From NCBI GenBank assembly GCA_963576475.1, contig OY754981.1, forward strand, positions 23,130,839 through 23,194,838: a stretch of 64,000 nt of DNA, given 5' to 3'. The notes under the pieces were generated by a model that saw only the letters and a list, made by a program, of their open reading frames with translations, did not search any database and was not told where the DNA came from. This DNA comes from Molanna angustata (taxonomy: Eukaryota > Arthropoda > Insecta > Trichoptera > Molannidae). A program made the position numbers and the translations under genes. This document shows positions 1 through 10,460 of this stretch, in pieces; the first letter of the stretch is position 1; every line of letters starts with the position of its first letter.

Positions 1-125
1 TCTAAAGTGATCACGTAAACCAGCTGATGACAGGTCGTAAGCCCTGTAGGTGCCTCGAGTTCCTGGTTCTTCTATAATATCCCAACTTCGTCTCTATTGA
101 GATGTGTTATTGTCAATAAAAATGT
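1..125 (+). repeat. Dispersed repeat family A, copy 1 (cut by window edge)
   Basis: The first 120 bases match internal stretches near 7.6, 11.3, 14.4, 49.8, 52.3 and 55.9 kb. Shared landmarks are agtgatcacgtaaacca, gacaggtcgtaagccctg, and cccaacttcgtctctattga. The family's 5' half lies beyond the left edge. I see no coding capacity, tRNA-like head or terminal inverted repeat. It is probably a non-autonomous element of unknown class. Confidence 0.8.
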
Positions 126-1009
126 TATATGTGTTGATTCAGAATTTTATTATTTTTTTTTCTTGTACTCCACAGTTTTTTGACAAAGGATTTAAGGCAT
201 TTCGTTTCTCACATTTAGTCTTGAGGCGTTTGAAAGTTCGCGCCTCTCTGCCCACTGGCATTTCCCTCAGCCTACCCCTAATATCCTAATGAATATTTTA
301 CCTAATTGCGCTTGTTCCCGGCTAACACAATCTCTGTTTGACCTTTGAGATGTTTTGACGGCAGGCGAAGCCCACCATAACCTTCCCTATCTACATCTAC
401 ATACCTCTGTGTACCTAAATACGATCCCATTACTTGGTTTTTTGGTTAGAATTTTTTTTATGGCTTTTCGTTTTGCACATTTATTCCATTTGATTTTTTA
501 TATGATTTTTGTCTTGTTGTCTTGATGTATTACTTCTGTTTTGCCAAATCGATAAAGATGATGTCATTATTTCATATCGATGTTTTCGATTTAGCCATAT
601 CGATATTTGGTTATCTACGTTGGTTTATAAATATTCCAGTTTTTTACTATTTCTGATATCTTGAACATTTGAATTTTGATGTTATCATAAATTTTGCTGC
701 ATACTTTTTTATGTATATAAATAAACCTATGCGAATATCATTGTTTTTGCTCATGGATAAAAATGCTTACTCAGCGGTATTTCATTATTCTGTCTGTGAT
801 CTGTGACAATTATTTTTATGGACTTTATTTTCAACAATCTTGTTTTTGTTATGATGAACGTTTGATAAATCAATAATGATTTATGCTTATGAGAACGATT
901 TGGAATGAACATATAAATGGAACATCTAAGGATGGTAATGTCGGAAAAATAGAAGGCGTGTAAGAGACGAAAATTAATTGACGCAAGAATTAATTGATAG
1001 TTATATTTA
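126..1009. other. Unassigned AT-rich DNA
   Basis: No coding segment or repeat copy is recognised. Around 545-615 several CGATA motifs cluster, including one TATCGATA. Confidence 0.5.
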
Positions 1010-1062
1010 CCGAGAGAGAATTCAGGCGTTCGTATCTTTTTGCCTACCTCAGATACTTGAAA
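1010..1062 (+). mobile_element. Possible degenerate RTE LINE 3' tail
   Basis: The stretch with caggcgttcgtatc and gcctacctcagata resembles the conserved RTE tail (ggcgttcggttctctctgcc) seen better at 29.8 and 50.9 kb. The match is short and decayed, so this is tentative. A 140-codon antisense frame across 751-1173 is probably chance. Confidence 0.3.
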
Positions 1063-1793
1063 AGAATGGATCAATATTTCACTTATCATTTGTATAATTG
1101 TTCTAATTCTTTCTAAGATTTGTCGTACAATCACATTCGAAACAGAATCTGAACCTAAAATATCGGTAAACAATGATTATTCAACGTAATGACCAATATT
1201 TGTTAGCAATCTCGTTAAGTGTCACTGATTTATTATACAAATATCTGTAGGATTCCACTGTCTTTTAGTGTTATACTCGCAATAAACACGGAAAACTGGG
1301 TCACGGACTTACATAAAATGACTAATATCTGCTTATTAATCCGCTTATGTACACGTTAAAACTTCAATAAATCATATAGAAATTATATATTGATCGCCTC
1401 CCTATGACACTTATAATAGAGACAATAAGTATTACAATTACAGTACTAACATGAAAAATCACTTCTAATTAATGTCACCATTATGACTAATGGTATAAAA
1501 ATGTACCATTTGAGAGAAATTGTCCGATGTTACAAGAAATACAGAGGATAAATGCGGTTAATTGTAGTATATTAATTAGATTTTGTACAGAGATTAAATT
1601 GACATTAGGAGGGACGTTGTTACACAATTCATTACTACAGGCAATAGTATAAAGCATATAATAAGTATAAATAGAACAATTTTTTTTTAGTTAAACTGGG
1701 ATAGCTGAAATTGCAATGTATAATCAAATATGGCGTCATTCTCTAATAGTTATTAATAGTTAGTCAATTTAACTCCAAATTAAATTGACTGTT
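1063..1793. other. Unassigned AT-rich DNA
   Basis: No gene, repeat copy or structured motif is recognised. Confidence 0.5.
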
Positions 1794-1844
1794 GCCGCAT
1801 AATATAGTACTGCCGCATAATATAGGACAGCATAATATAGTACT
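1794..1844. repeat. Short tandem repeat, 18-bp unit
   Basis: About 2.8 units of gccgcataatatagtact occur head to tail, the last one shortened. Confidence 0.8.
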
Positions 1845-1899
1845 GTTTTTTAGTTTTTGTTATTTTAGTTTTAATAAGTAAATGGTATTTTCAATCTTA

Positions 1900-2210
1900 T
1901 TGTAGGCCTATAACTATGTATATATTCTGAATTTATTGGCTCTGTGAATTGAGCGGATCAAAAGTTATAATGGAAACGTTATAAAAGTTATAAAAGGCAC
2001 GGACACACACACATACAGACAAAAAACACACAAAATGTTCTACTACAAATTCTGAATTCATTCATATGTATAGAATATATATGTATGCTACGAAATTGGT
2101 GTTTTTGGAATGCAAAAACCACTACACCATACATAATGATCCTTCATACACGCGTCATGGCTTTATAAATTCTCTTGAACGAATCGACAGTTGGAAAAAT
2201 ATGAACATTG
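1900..2210 (+). repeat. Dispersed repeat family D, copy 3
   Basis: It shares the segments taggcctataact, gagcggatcaaaagttata and a CA-rich run with copies at 12 kb (minus) and 43.4 kb (plus). It then shares a block whose translation ends in the residues LERIDSW. This copy lacks about 35 bases present in the other two just before that motif. Its frame remains open from 2066 to 2266. The element class is unknown. Confidence 0.75.
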
Positions 2211-2436
2211 TAGTAGTACCTACATCTCAAACATTTTTAAATTTTTTTAATAAAAATTTAATTTAGTGACGATATCGTTACATACAATTTGTAAGGCAGT
2301 ATACACTACACAATATCTCACTCAATAGTTTGATACCTACTTAATCTCCAAACATACATACCTATGTACCATCATGCTTTTTTCATATTCTGGGAAGGAA
2401 AAAGACTGACCTCCATAGTATTATATCCTGACATAC
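2206..2436 (+). repeat. Dispersed repeat family E, copy 1
   Basis: It is similar to 12788-13012 in the same orientation. Landmarks are gaacattgtagtagtac, atttagtgacgayatcg, caatagtttgatac, and accatcatgct. No coding is seen. Here it directly follows family D on the same strand, whereas at 12.7 kb it lies next to family D in the opposite orientation. Confidence 0.75.
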
Positions 2437-2439
2437 AAA

Positions 2440-2740
2440 CCTATATGCAAGATGAAGAATGATGTCATTAAGAGAATGAAAGTGAACACATTGAGATGGT
2501 ATGGCCACAATGGGAGAATGAAGAAAGCCTGACGAAGAAAATATATAATGCGGACAGGAATGGAATGAGAGGTCGGGGCCGCCAAAGAAAGTTATGGCTG
2601 AAAGACGGAAATATTAGAAGCGGGAACAGACGAACATGCACGAGACGATGAATGTGTGCCAAGATAGTAAAAATGTGGCGATTGGTAATTTCTGTTTACC
2701 CCGTGAGAGGCATCGCGTGGTGGTATTTATTTTAATATTC
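2440..2740 (+). mobile_element. RTE LINE 3' fragment (RTE-1)
   Basis: This is a decayed C-terminal coding tail of an RTE-type LINE. Translation in shifting frames gives traces of LRWYGH, GRGRQRK, GNRRTCTRR and the closing tail (V)SVYPVRG, matching the better copy at 38 kb. It is heavily truncated at the 5' side and frameshifted. Confidence 0.75.
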
Positions 2741-3774
2741 GAATGATTACCTAATCTTGTCAAATTCAGTTTCTTTTAGACCTTGATAATTCCAAGACAC
2801 CTCGAAAAGTTTCAGTCTTTATAAATAGAATGTGTAGAAAAAAACCTGTTCTATTTTATTGCATTATATTTTTGTATTTTACCGTCATAAACATGACACA
2901 AATTAGCATCTTTTTCTTATATCACAATAAAGGCTATTATGGCATGTTTGTACACAGTTTTCTGCCTCTTGTGATGTGGAATCTCAGACGTTTTCTACAT
3001 AATATTCATCCTTCTTCTGTCTGGATTTTCACGTAGAGCAGGATGTAGTAATCTTAACAAACTTGTTTTCATTAGAATTCAGATCGACAAGGGTCAACTG
3101 TAGATTCATAATTATACATTCTTCATTGAAAAAATATAAAATCAGACAAGCAGTTGAACTCCCTTTAGGCAGTTTGTTAAAATCCAGAAATTGTTTTTTT
3201 TTATACTTCAGTTCTTTCTTTATCTTTATATTGAATGTCGAAAACAGCAAAGAATCACAAACGTTATATTTCTTTCTAATAAACATATTCGTTTTTCATT
3301 TTGTTTAGACATGATCAATCTTAAAATGAAGCGTTAATATTTAATTCGTTTAAGATTGTATTATGACTATTTCAATTAATTTAAGCGAATGATTCCAATG
3401 ATTCATCGATAAAACGAATTTGTGAGTCTTTGGTTGACAACGGACAAAGAAAATTTAGAGATCATAAATTATTATATAGTAAATTTATATCAAGAAATGT
3501 GGGCGCCTTTTATTATCCGATCCAAATTAATTTGACATTATATTTCATTTTGAGATGCTAAATAAATATTAATGAACACAGGTAAAATGAAATTGAAAAA
3601 GATAACATTAAATTATTTTAAACACGTCTGAACCGTTATACCAAATACCTAAGGATGAATTAAAATATGATAAATATACTTGTACAAAAAGACGGATGAT
3701 TATTGAAATAAATTTAAGCAAAATCATAATGATGAACTGAATTTGGACAGTTCATATATTTACTAATGAACTAA
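2741..3774. other. Unassigned AT-rich DNA
   Basis: Several short frames occur but no recognisable protein motif or repeat copy. Confidence 0.5.
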
Positions 3775-4065
3775 TGAATGGATTAGGGAGAACACAGGAG
3801 TAGCGGATGTGACCAAAAGAATAACGAAGTCAAAGTGGAGTTGGGCGGGTCATATATCTCGGATGTCGGATGGACGATGGACAAAGGTTGTGATGGACTG
3901 GAGACCAAGAACAGGACGCAGAAACGTTGGAAGGCCCCAGACCAGATGATCCGATAACATGAAAAACAGCGAAAAGAGAGGAAATAAAAGAAAATCCAAG
4001 AGGAAATCCAAGCGGGAGTCCTTTGTCCAATATTGCACTCAAGAACAGACTGAGACAGCTGATCT
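3775..4065 (+). mobile_element. RTE-type LINE C-terminal fragment (RTE-2)
   Basis: Translation gives NEWIRENTGVADVTKR, WSWAGHISRMSDGRWTKV, then DWRPRTGRRNVGRPQTR before a stop. This is the C-terminal region after the RT domain of a non-LTR retrotransposon. The same motifs occur on the minus strand at 9.9-10.2 kb. It ends with a short tail (ctttgtccaatattgcactc) shared with 10.4 kb. It is a pseudogene with stops and no RT core. Confidence 0.8.
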
Positions 4066-4069
4066 GTTT

Positions 4070-4142
4070 ACCTACTTGGAGTAGGCAGAAAGAATCGACT
4101 GCCACGTCAGTCTCCTGTCTCTTGACATCCTATTCTCGCTTT
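4070..4142 (-). mobile_element. RTE-1 LINE tail fragment
   Basis: The plus-strand text gagtaggcagaaagaatc followed by ctcttgacat and tctcgcttt is the reverse complement of the RTE-1 closing segment, as at 8.94-9.02 kb. Confidence 0.6.
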
Positions 4143-4223
4143 GGTCGGCGTGTTTATTTTACTTTATCAATTACGGACTAAAGTAATCAATCGATTCATT
4201 TCAAATTTTGTGTATCAGATACT

Positions 4224-4331
4224 CACTTAGACCCCATTAGATTTAGAAGGATATCTGAATAGTGCATTTCATTTTTTTAAACTGTTTAATATTTCAAAGT
4301 GACCCCAAGCTCAGGAAACTTATAATTTGAA
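4224..4331 (+). repeat. Dispersed repeat family H, copy 1
   Basis: It matches 51811-51893 in reverse complement. Shared landmarks are cttagaccccatta, aaggatatctgaatagtgc and aagctcaggaaac. No coding potential was found in either copy. Confidence 0.65.
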
Positions 4332-4984
4332 AAATTATTTTCAAATTGGTAAAAAGGCTCATTCATCACTTTCATAAAATGCCATTGAAGAAATAGCAAA
4401 TTTTCATAATAAAATATTTAAATAAAAAAATTATTTAACAAACTCATTTCATATAATTGCCGAAAATTTTCTATACAAACTTTGAATACTTTATAGTGAC
4501 TAGTGAGGAGCAATGGCCACAACTCACTCGTTTTTATATACATATATTGGCTTTGATATTTTTGTTTCACATTTCACACTAACCGACCTACCGGATACAT
4601 CATGACTCAAATATTTGGTACGGTCACTTTATCCTTTGTCGATGTTCACCTTTAAAAAGATCAACCCGATGGAATTTGCCAATAAAATCTACCTGAATGT
4701 GAAGTGACTCAGGATAAAAGAATTTGCACGAGGTAATCTCTTACGTGAACCTCAAAAATGAAAAACGGCCGGGTAGTTTTTTGTCGGTTGTATATAAATA
4801 CCAAAATATGTTAGTTATTGACAAGATACAAAAAGAGATTTAACGATAAAATGTTGAAGAATTCCATAAAATATCTCCTTGTACTCATCCGCAATGCAAT
4901 TTTGGTGTTCATAATGTTGGATATTCATTGTCATTCTACAATAACATTAATTTATAATGAAATTCTACAAAATGAACCATGATA
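4332..4984. other. Unassigned AT-rich DNA
   Basis: Nothing is recognised. Confidence 0.5.
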
Positions 4985-5265
4985 AAAATACTTCTTCTTC
5001 TACGATGGCGCTACAGCCTAAGTCGAGCCTTGGCCTCCTTCAACTTTTGCCTTCAACCCCGTCTGTCCTCAGCTGCCGTCCTCCAGTTTGTAACGCTTAA
5101 GAGATGTACTGCATATATCCCTCCTCACCTCATCCTCCCATCGCAACCTGAGTCTTGCTATTTTCCTTCTTCCTCCTGGATAGCCAGTCATAATTCTCTT
5201 GACATATTTGGCATTCTCTGAACATGTCCAGCCCATCTCAATCTCGATAGTCTTATATAAATAGT
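4985..5265 (-). mobile_element. LINE C-terminal tail, minus strand
   Basis: The reverse strand reads NWRTAAEDRRG followed by LKEAKARLRL and a stop, then an arginine-rich read-through. The plus strand shows the typical border cttcttctacgatggcgc. It is probably a 5'-truncated RTE-like LINE. Similar borders occur at 57.5 kb, and a similar protein tail at 28.7 kb. Confidence 0.7.
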
Positions 5266-5390
5266 CTTATAGTCTTAAAAAAAGAAGGCAATCGGTTCGT
5301 CGCCATAGACGAACATTTTTATTTCACGCAATTTATTTAACTCATACTAAAAATAAGTTTTTATTTATGTAATTAAAAATAGTTATGCAC

Positions 5391-5672
5391 GGTGAATTGT
5401 TCATTCGGTCAATTGTCCATACGATAAATTTTCCTCACGGTCAATTGTCCGTACGATCAACTGTCCCCACGGTCAATTGTCCTCAAGGCCAACTATCCCC
5501 GCGGTCAATTGCCCGTGCGGTAAATTGTCCTCACGGTCAACTGTCCATACGGTAAATTGTCCCCACGGTAAATTGTCCCCACGGTAAATTGTCCCCACGC
5601 TAAATTGTCCTCACGGTAAAAAGGGCGTACGGTCAATTGTCCACAGTCAATCGGCTACGGTCAATTGTCCGG
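5391..5672. repeat. Minisatellite, 16-bp unit, about 17 copies
   Basis: Units of the form ggtmaattgtccycac repeat head to tail. Three nearly identical units lie at 5550-5600 and more diverged ones on both sides. Many units carry the palindrome CAATTG or the related AAATTG. Unit length stays at 16 bp even when the sequence varies, which indicates tandem duplication rather than selection on reading frame. Confidence 0.9.
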
Positions 5673-5678
5673 ACACGT

Positions 5679-5712
5679 ATATCCCCATAGGTTAGTGAGG
5701 AGTAAAAATAAA
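5679..5712 (-). repeat. Dispersed repeat family J, short fragment
   Basis: The text tatccccataggttagtgaggagta matches the family J copy at 52.06-52.11 kb in the same orientation. Confidence 0.55.
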
Positions 5713-5858
5713 TGGTAGACAGTTAAATTTGCTCAACATAATAAGAAAAACATTTTTTATATATATGACAAAATTAAATGAAATATAAACCTACACAGTT
5801 TTACTCTCAGATAAATTTGTTTCAAATTTTCATATTTGAGTGTATTTGAAAACATTTA

Positions 5859-6556
5859 TTAGGAGGGTGACTGCTGTCAACGTACCTATTTTTTCAATTT
5901 GATATACCATCATTATTACTAAACGAATCATTTTGAAAAAAATAACCTAGTTAGTTTGGATATTAATAAAGAGAAATATACCTTAAATTTTTGATTATGT
6001 TCTGTATATATGTATTATTCTTGTAGGAAAATAATAAGCATACCCCGATTTTAGACATTTATCTTAAATTTCTAAAAAAATATAAGGTATAAGGCAATAT
6101 TTTTTTTATAAATTAAAGAAGAACAAAATACCTGGAAAAATATGATATGACGTTGCATTAACGCATCAGGTTAAGTAAATAAAACAAAAAAACTTTTATT
6201 ACGCAATGGCGCTGAATGGAAAATAAATGTTTTTTTAGGTTTATTTACTAAACCTAGAGCATTAATGCAACGCAACATCATATTTTTCTAGATATTTTTG
6301 TCTTCTTTAATTTAAAAAAAATATATATTACTCTACGCCTTATAGTTTATTAAAAATATATGATAAACGTTGAAAATCGGGGTATGCCATTATTTTTCTA
6401 CAAGAATTTATACAGAACATTATCAAAAAGTTAAGGTATATTTTTGTTTCTTAATATCCAAACTATCTAAATTATTTTTTTCAAAACGATTTGATAATAA
6501 ATAATGATGGTATATCAAATTGAAAAATAGGTACGTTGGCAGCAGTCCCCCCCTTA
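5859..6556. mobile_element. Fold-back MITE with TTA target duplication
   Basis: Two imperfect arms of about 330 bp (about 5862-6193 and 6230-6553) are reverse complements separated by a short loop. The outer left end begins GGAGGGTGACTGCTG. The right end read in reverse begins GGGGGGGACTGCTGCC. TTA flanks both sides (5859-5861 and 6554-6556), as expected for PIF/Harbinger-type 3-bp duplications. No transposase is encoded. The arms have diverged by many substitutions and small indels, so the insertion is not recent. Confidence 0.85.
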
Positions 6557-7482
6557 ATAGTATTTCTGTGTTAAATTCACCAATTTGATATTGAGACCGC
6601 CCGCGAAAGTAAAACATTTGTATTTGATGAAATTAAGCATATTATACTAAGCAAACATTTGAAAAATATTATTTCCTTTTCTTTTAAGCTACGCAGTTCA
6701 GATATATCAGTACATTTTCCTCTGCAAACATACAGTAAGGAATCTAGAATCAAAATCAATATCATGAATGATTGATTAGATACTCGATTCTTTTGTCTTA
6801 TTTTCTCGATAGAAAGAAACGAAGTTAGCTCAAGCAATCAATCTCCTATTACACAAAACTGAGAGAAAAATAATGGAAAACTAAAAAAGTACCATTCTCA
6901 AAAGATTCTCTTAAAATTATATCGAGAGGTAAGACGTATTATACATACAAGTAATGGATGGTAATTATTCTGATATATCTATCTATATTAGGTAATAAAA
7001 ACTGACAATAAGGTGGATGGCAGTCGCATTAACGATTAAAAATAACAATAGATAATTACTAAATATTTATTATGAAAATTTAAGATACTATTATCAATAT
7101 TTTCACATTTGTCAGCCGTCGGATAGCTTTAAAACCGGTTTAATCAAATAATTCTCTCGTGATACAAATGTAAAGTAATTTGTAGAAAAAATAAATTGAA
7201 TGTACAAATTGTTTATCATTAGAAAAACCAAGAAATTGAACCAAAAATCTATTAACACATAAAATAATGTATTTTTTCGTTCATTGCCAATTGTATTTAT
7301 TCCAAAGCTTCGTTGTGTACAGTATTTGTGCTGTGTTCTATCTTTCAACTCGACTCGAAATAAAACGAAAATTATAAAAATGCACCCTATATCGTATACA
7401 ACGATTATTGTAGCAAAATGGGCACAACAATTGTTGTAAAATGGCAGATATTTGATAAATGTAATATATAAATTATACTTAC
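6557..7482. other. Unassigned AT-rich DNA
   Basis: No gene or repeat is recognised. Minus-strand frames here are probably chance extensions next to the candidate exon at 7.5 kb. Confidence 0.45.
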
Positions 7483-7562
7483 ACTTCCGTGTGTAGTTCT
7501 GAAGTTGTCTAAGTGCCTGGAATGTCGCAATCTTGTGTGGAACTGTTCCCATGCTTGATCAT
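7483..7562 (-). CDS. Candidate internal exon of an unknown host gene
   Basis: On the minus strand an 80-base segment is bounded by a long polypyrimidine tract ending in TTTCAG (intron side at 7563-7568) and by a strong donor, GTAAGTAT, starting at 7482. One frame is open throughout and includes DDQAWEQFHTRLRH and SRHLDNFRTTHGS. In that frame the exon starts after the first codon base and ends on a codon boundary. A second frame could start at an internal ATG and read MGTVPHKIATFQALR. I do not recognise either peptide. It could also be an untranslated exon or a chance pair of splice sites. No partner exon was found in the window. Confidence 0.3.
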
Positions 7563-7577
7563 CTGAAAGTAAAAAAA

Positions 7578-7824
7578 AGATACATTTATTAACAGATTTT
7601 TTAATTATCTCAATAGAGACGAAGTTGGAATATTTACTGTAGGAGAACCGGGAAATCAAGGCACCTACATGGCTTACGACCTGTCATCGGCTGGTTTACG
7701 TGATCACTTTATGCGCTTGCGCAACGTTCACCAATTATGCCTTTTTAATGAGATCCCTATAAATTCAATTTTGAAAGTTCTATATATTGTAATACTGAAA
7801 TTCTTTTCGCTTGAAAATAAGGAA
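7578..7824 (-). repeat. Dispersed repeat family A, copy 2
   Basis: This is the reverse complement of the family A consensus from gatagtt-type 3' AT sequence to ccttattttcaagcg. Its 3' end lies only about 15 bases before the acceptor of the candidate exon, so it would sit at the end of that intron. Confidence 0.85.
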
Positions 7825-7861
7825 GGTTTGCGCATATGCAATAATAAAAATATTCGAAGAT
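7822..7861 (+). repeat. Short module F (gcgcatatgc core)
   Basis: The text ggtttgcgcatatgcaat continuing to aaaaatattcga is found again twice at 14.1 and 14.6 kb, flanking family A. It abuts family A in all three places. Confidence 0.7.
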
Positions 7862-8168
7862 ACATTTAGATAAAAACTTCTAATTGATTGAATAGTATAT
7901 ATGTACTATGCATATTGCGTCAAGATTCTTCGTCTTCATTCAAGATTTTATAATAAATTTTGAAATTTCAGAGATATTATGAAAATGCATAAAAAACACA
8001 CGGAATGTTAAAATAATAGAGTATGAAGCTTTTTTATTAGTTTGTTATTATCTCAAGACAGTTGAGATGGTTCGAGCATGATGGATCAGACCAGCAGATC
8101 ACATTTTTTGAACTAAGACATCTCCATAGATCATCCTCGACTTTCATTAGGAAGATCATAGAATTTTT

Positions 8169-8222
8169 GAATATCACAAAGGCGCAACCAGATTTAAATA
8201 TTACAAAGGCGCAACCAGATAT
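8169..8222. repeat. Tandem duplication of 26-27 bp
   Basis: The text aatatcacaaaggcgcaacc is immediately repeated with one change. Confidence 0.8.
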
Positions 8223-8309
8223 GATAAGCTCGTAAATGCCTTAACAAGGCGAAATAGGCCGATCGCATAAATTAAATTCATGTAGAATCAAAAAAGTGTT
8301 TTACTTTTA

Positions 8310-8425
8310 ATTATAGACAGATACAGAGACTTGCCTGGGTTACATTGTGCAGGACAGAAGAGCGGAAAAACCTTATGAAGATGAGGAACCCAAAAGACAA
8401 TGAGTTGGATATCGACAGGGAAGAG
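8310..8425 (+). mobile_element. Short LINE C-terminal relic
   Basis: Translation gives YRQIQRLAWVTLCRTEERKN, close to the segment RRLAWIGYVVRSGEERATK of the LINE at 23.4 kb. It is frameshifted and isolated. A weaker piece may start near 8060 (LRWFEHDG). Confidence 0.5.
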
Positions 8426-8934
8426 TTATTATCTCATACAATTCTTAAGGAAAATTTAATTTTAAAAATAATATTGATTATACACATTCTTTCAAAATTA
8501 TAAGATTTAGGAATACAAAAACTATCATCGTAAAAACAGCATTTCAAAAAAGCAGAGCTAGTTGCCGATAATGTAGCAATGTCATTAAGGCCGGGTAATT
8601 TTGGAGAACATTACAACATACAATGAGAAAAATTGGTATCATCAGCGTTATAATATCGGTATATTAGGTAGAACAGCAATAATACCAAGTACGAGAAAAC
8701 TTTGAAACTTAACTTAAGTGTTGGAAATGTTTCCAAGATTTTGTCAAATGTTTACAAAGGGCTTATCAGATCCGACAAAGCACAGAATGTAATGTTTAGT
8801 ACACGAAGTAGCAATTTCGGTAGAATGGGATCTAATAGGTTTATAGGAGGTATGTGATAAAAGTACAATAAAATAGTACCAGAAACTATGGTAGGTCATC
8901 GAGTAAAGGGAATCTGTCATTAAAGAACCCCCAA
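8426..8934. other. Unassigned AT-rich DNA
   Basis: Nothing is recognised. Confidence 0.5.
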
Positions 8935-9250
8935 ACCTTCACGCCATTTCCCTATTTGGGGTAGGCAGAGAGAACCGAACTCCAGAATCCTCTCTCTTGA
9001 CATACATTTCTCGCTTCATTTACATCTATGCTTGTCTTATTCTTATTTCTAACGTCTCTATCTAGCAAAATTCCATTTATTTGATCGTACAAACTTTTCC
9101 ATTGCCGACCACTACTTTTCGTTCCCCTTTTATATGCCTTATATACTTTTTATGTCAGACGGTCTTCACTCATTCTTTCTATGTGGCCAAACCACCTTAT
9201 GGCATTTATTTTCATCTTACTTACGATATCTCTACCAATGACATTAAAGG
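8935..9250 (-). mobile_element. RTE-1 LINE 3' fragment
   Basis: The plus strand shows reverse-complemented landmarks: cctatttggggtaggcagag, the ctcttgacata block, and atgtggccaaaccaccttat (antisense of the RWFGHIERM segment). Frame is lost by small indels. Confidence 0.75.
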
Positions 9251-9489
9251 ATACCTCAAAATAAGGAAATTATTTCATCATATTAATTTCAAGAAACAAG
9301 AGCTTCTACCGCGATAATATTCAAGGCCTTTGGAGTGAAGATACGAGAACATATTGAGGATAACATGGGTTAACTACGTCTTACATGAGACAGTACTGAG
9401 AAGGATAATTAAGACGAACACGTGCTGTTATGATGATGTGACCAAAATAAGCAATTTTACTAGTTACAAATAACAATTCCTTGTCAGCT

Positions 9490-9850
9490 ATGTCACATTA
9501 AGAACATTGTTAGATCGTTCAGAAGAATTTGTAATGGAACGATGTATGACATATGTCATTAATAGAATGAAATTGAACACATTGATATAGTTTGGCCACG
9601 GGGAGAATGAATGAGGGACGCCTGACGAAGAAAATGTACAGTGCGGACAGGAATGGAATGAGAGGTTGGAGACGCCCAAGAAAGGGATGGCAGGATGATG
9701 TGAACGATATCCTGAAAGACGGAAATGATAGAAAAATAGACGAACATGTATGAAACGATGCATGAATGCGGACGAGGTGAGGGATACGTGCCAGGATAGA
9801 AAAATGTGGCGTTCGTTTTTTTCTCTCTATATGTATAAAATATTTTAGTG
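9490..9850 (+). mobile_element. RTE-1 LINE 3' fragment
   Basis: Plus-strand landmarks include gaaacgatgcatgaatg, gaatggaatgagaggt and aagaaagggatggcaggatg, matching the RTE-1 tail at 38.3-38.5 kb. Several stops and indels are present. It lies head to head with the RTE-2 fragment that follows. Confidence 0.75.
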
Positions 9851-9869
9851 CAATGCATTTCAACATCTG

Positions 9870-10245
9870 AATTTATTCCAATAAGCAGATGGACGTATTG
9901 GACTGCCACTTTTTTTATGTCATCGGACCATCTAGTCTGGGGCCTTCCCATGCTTCTGCTTCCAGTTCTTGGCCTCCAGTCCATCACAACTTTTGTTCAT
10001 CATCTGTCCGACATCCGAGATATATGACCTGCCCAACTCCACTACACTTTTGGCTACATCCGCTTCTTCTGTGTTCTTCCTAATCCATTCATTAGTTTTG
10101 TGGTCCCTTAGCGAGATGTTCAACATTCTGATTTCCATCTCTCTTTGTGTCACCCTTAACTTTTCCATCATTCTCTTAGTCAATGCAGATGTTTCAAAGC
10201 CGTACGTGAGCACAGGGAGTAAGCTCAGAGAGACGCAAGCGTAAA
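9870..10245 (-). mobile_element. RTE-2 LINE C-terminal pseudogene
   Basis: On the minus strand translation gives VLTYGFETSALTKRMMEKLR, then TQREMEIRMLNISLRDHKT, NEWIRKNTEEADVAKS and, after a frameshift near 9980, DWRPRTGSRSMGRPQTRWSD. The YG.ET..LT motif marks the region just after the RT palm in non-LTR elements. It is 5'-truncated and lacks the RT catalytic core. The same family is found at 3.8 kb. Confidence 0.85.
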
Positions 10246-10329
10246 AAATTTTTTTTTTATAAGTGAATTGGGATATTTGTAGATTTTAGAACATTTGATA
10301 ATTGTTCAGGATAATTGATAATTGCAATT

Positions 10330-10460
10330 TTTTATTTGAAAAGTGGCAGGTCAAGAATGGCGAAGAATGGCACAGTGGAGAGAGACCAGTGGAAGTCCAA
10401 GCGGGAGGCCTTTGTTCAATTCTGGACTCAAGAAGAGGCTGAGTAAGTATGTATTGGACA
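10330..10460 (+). mobile_element. RTE-2 LINE terminal tail
   Basis: Translation gives EWRRMAQWRETSGSPSGRPL followed by FNSGLKKRL. The text aagcgggaggcctttgttca matches the end of the RTE-2 copy at 4.0 kb. Only the last 40 or so codons are present. Confidence 0.6.

Noticed and set aside
545..615. Cluster of CGATA motifs as a boundary-element or DRE site
   Set aside because: AT-rich DNA produces such motifs easily, and only one full TATCGATA is present.
751..1173. 140-codon minus frame
   Set aside because: No motif, low complexity, and it overlaps a probable antisense RTE tail fragment.
7112..7552. 146-codon minus frame
   Set aside because: Most of it lies beyond the donor site of the candidate exon and is AT-rich hydrophobic sequence. 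Only the first part overlaps the exon.
9559..9987. 142-codon minus frame
   Set aside because: Only its first 35 codons belong to the RTE-2 relic. The rest runs antisense through another LINE tail.
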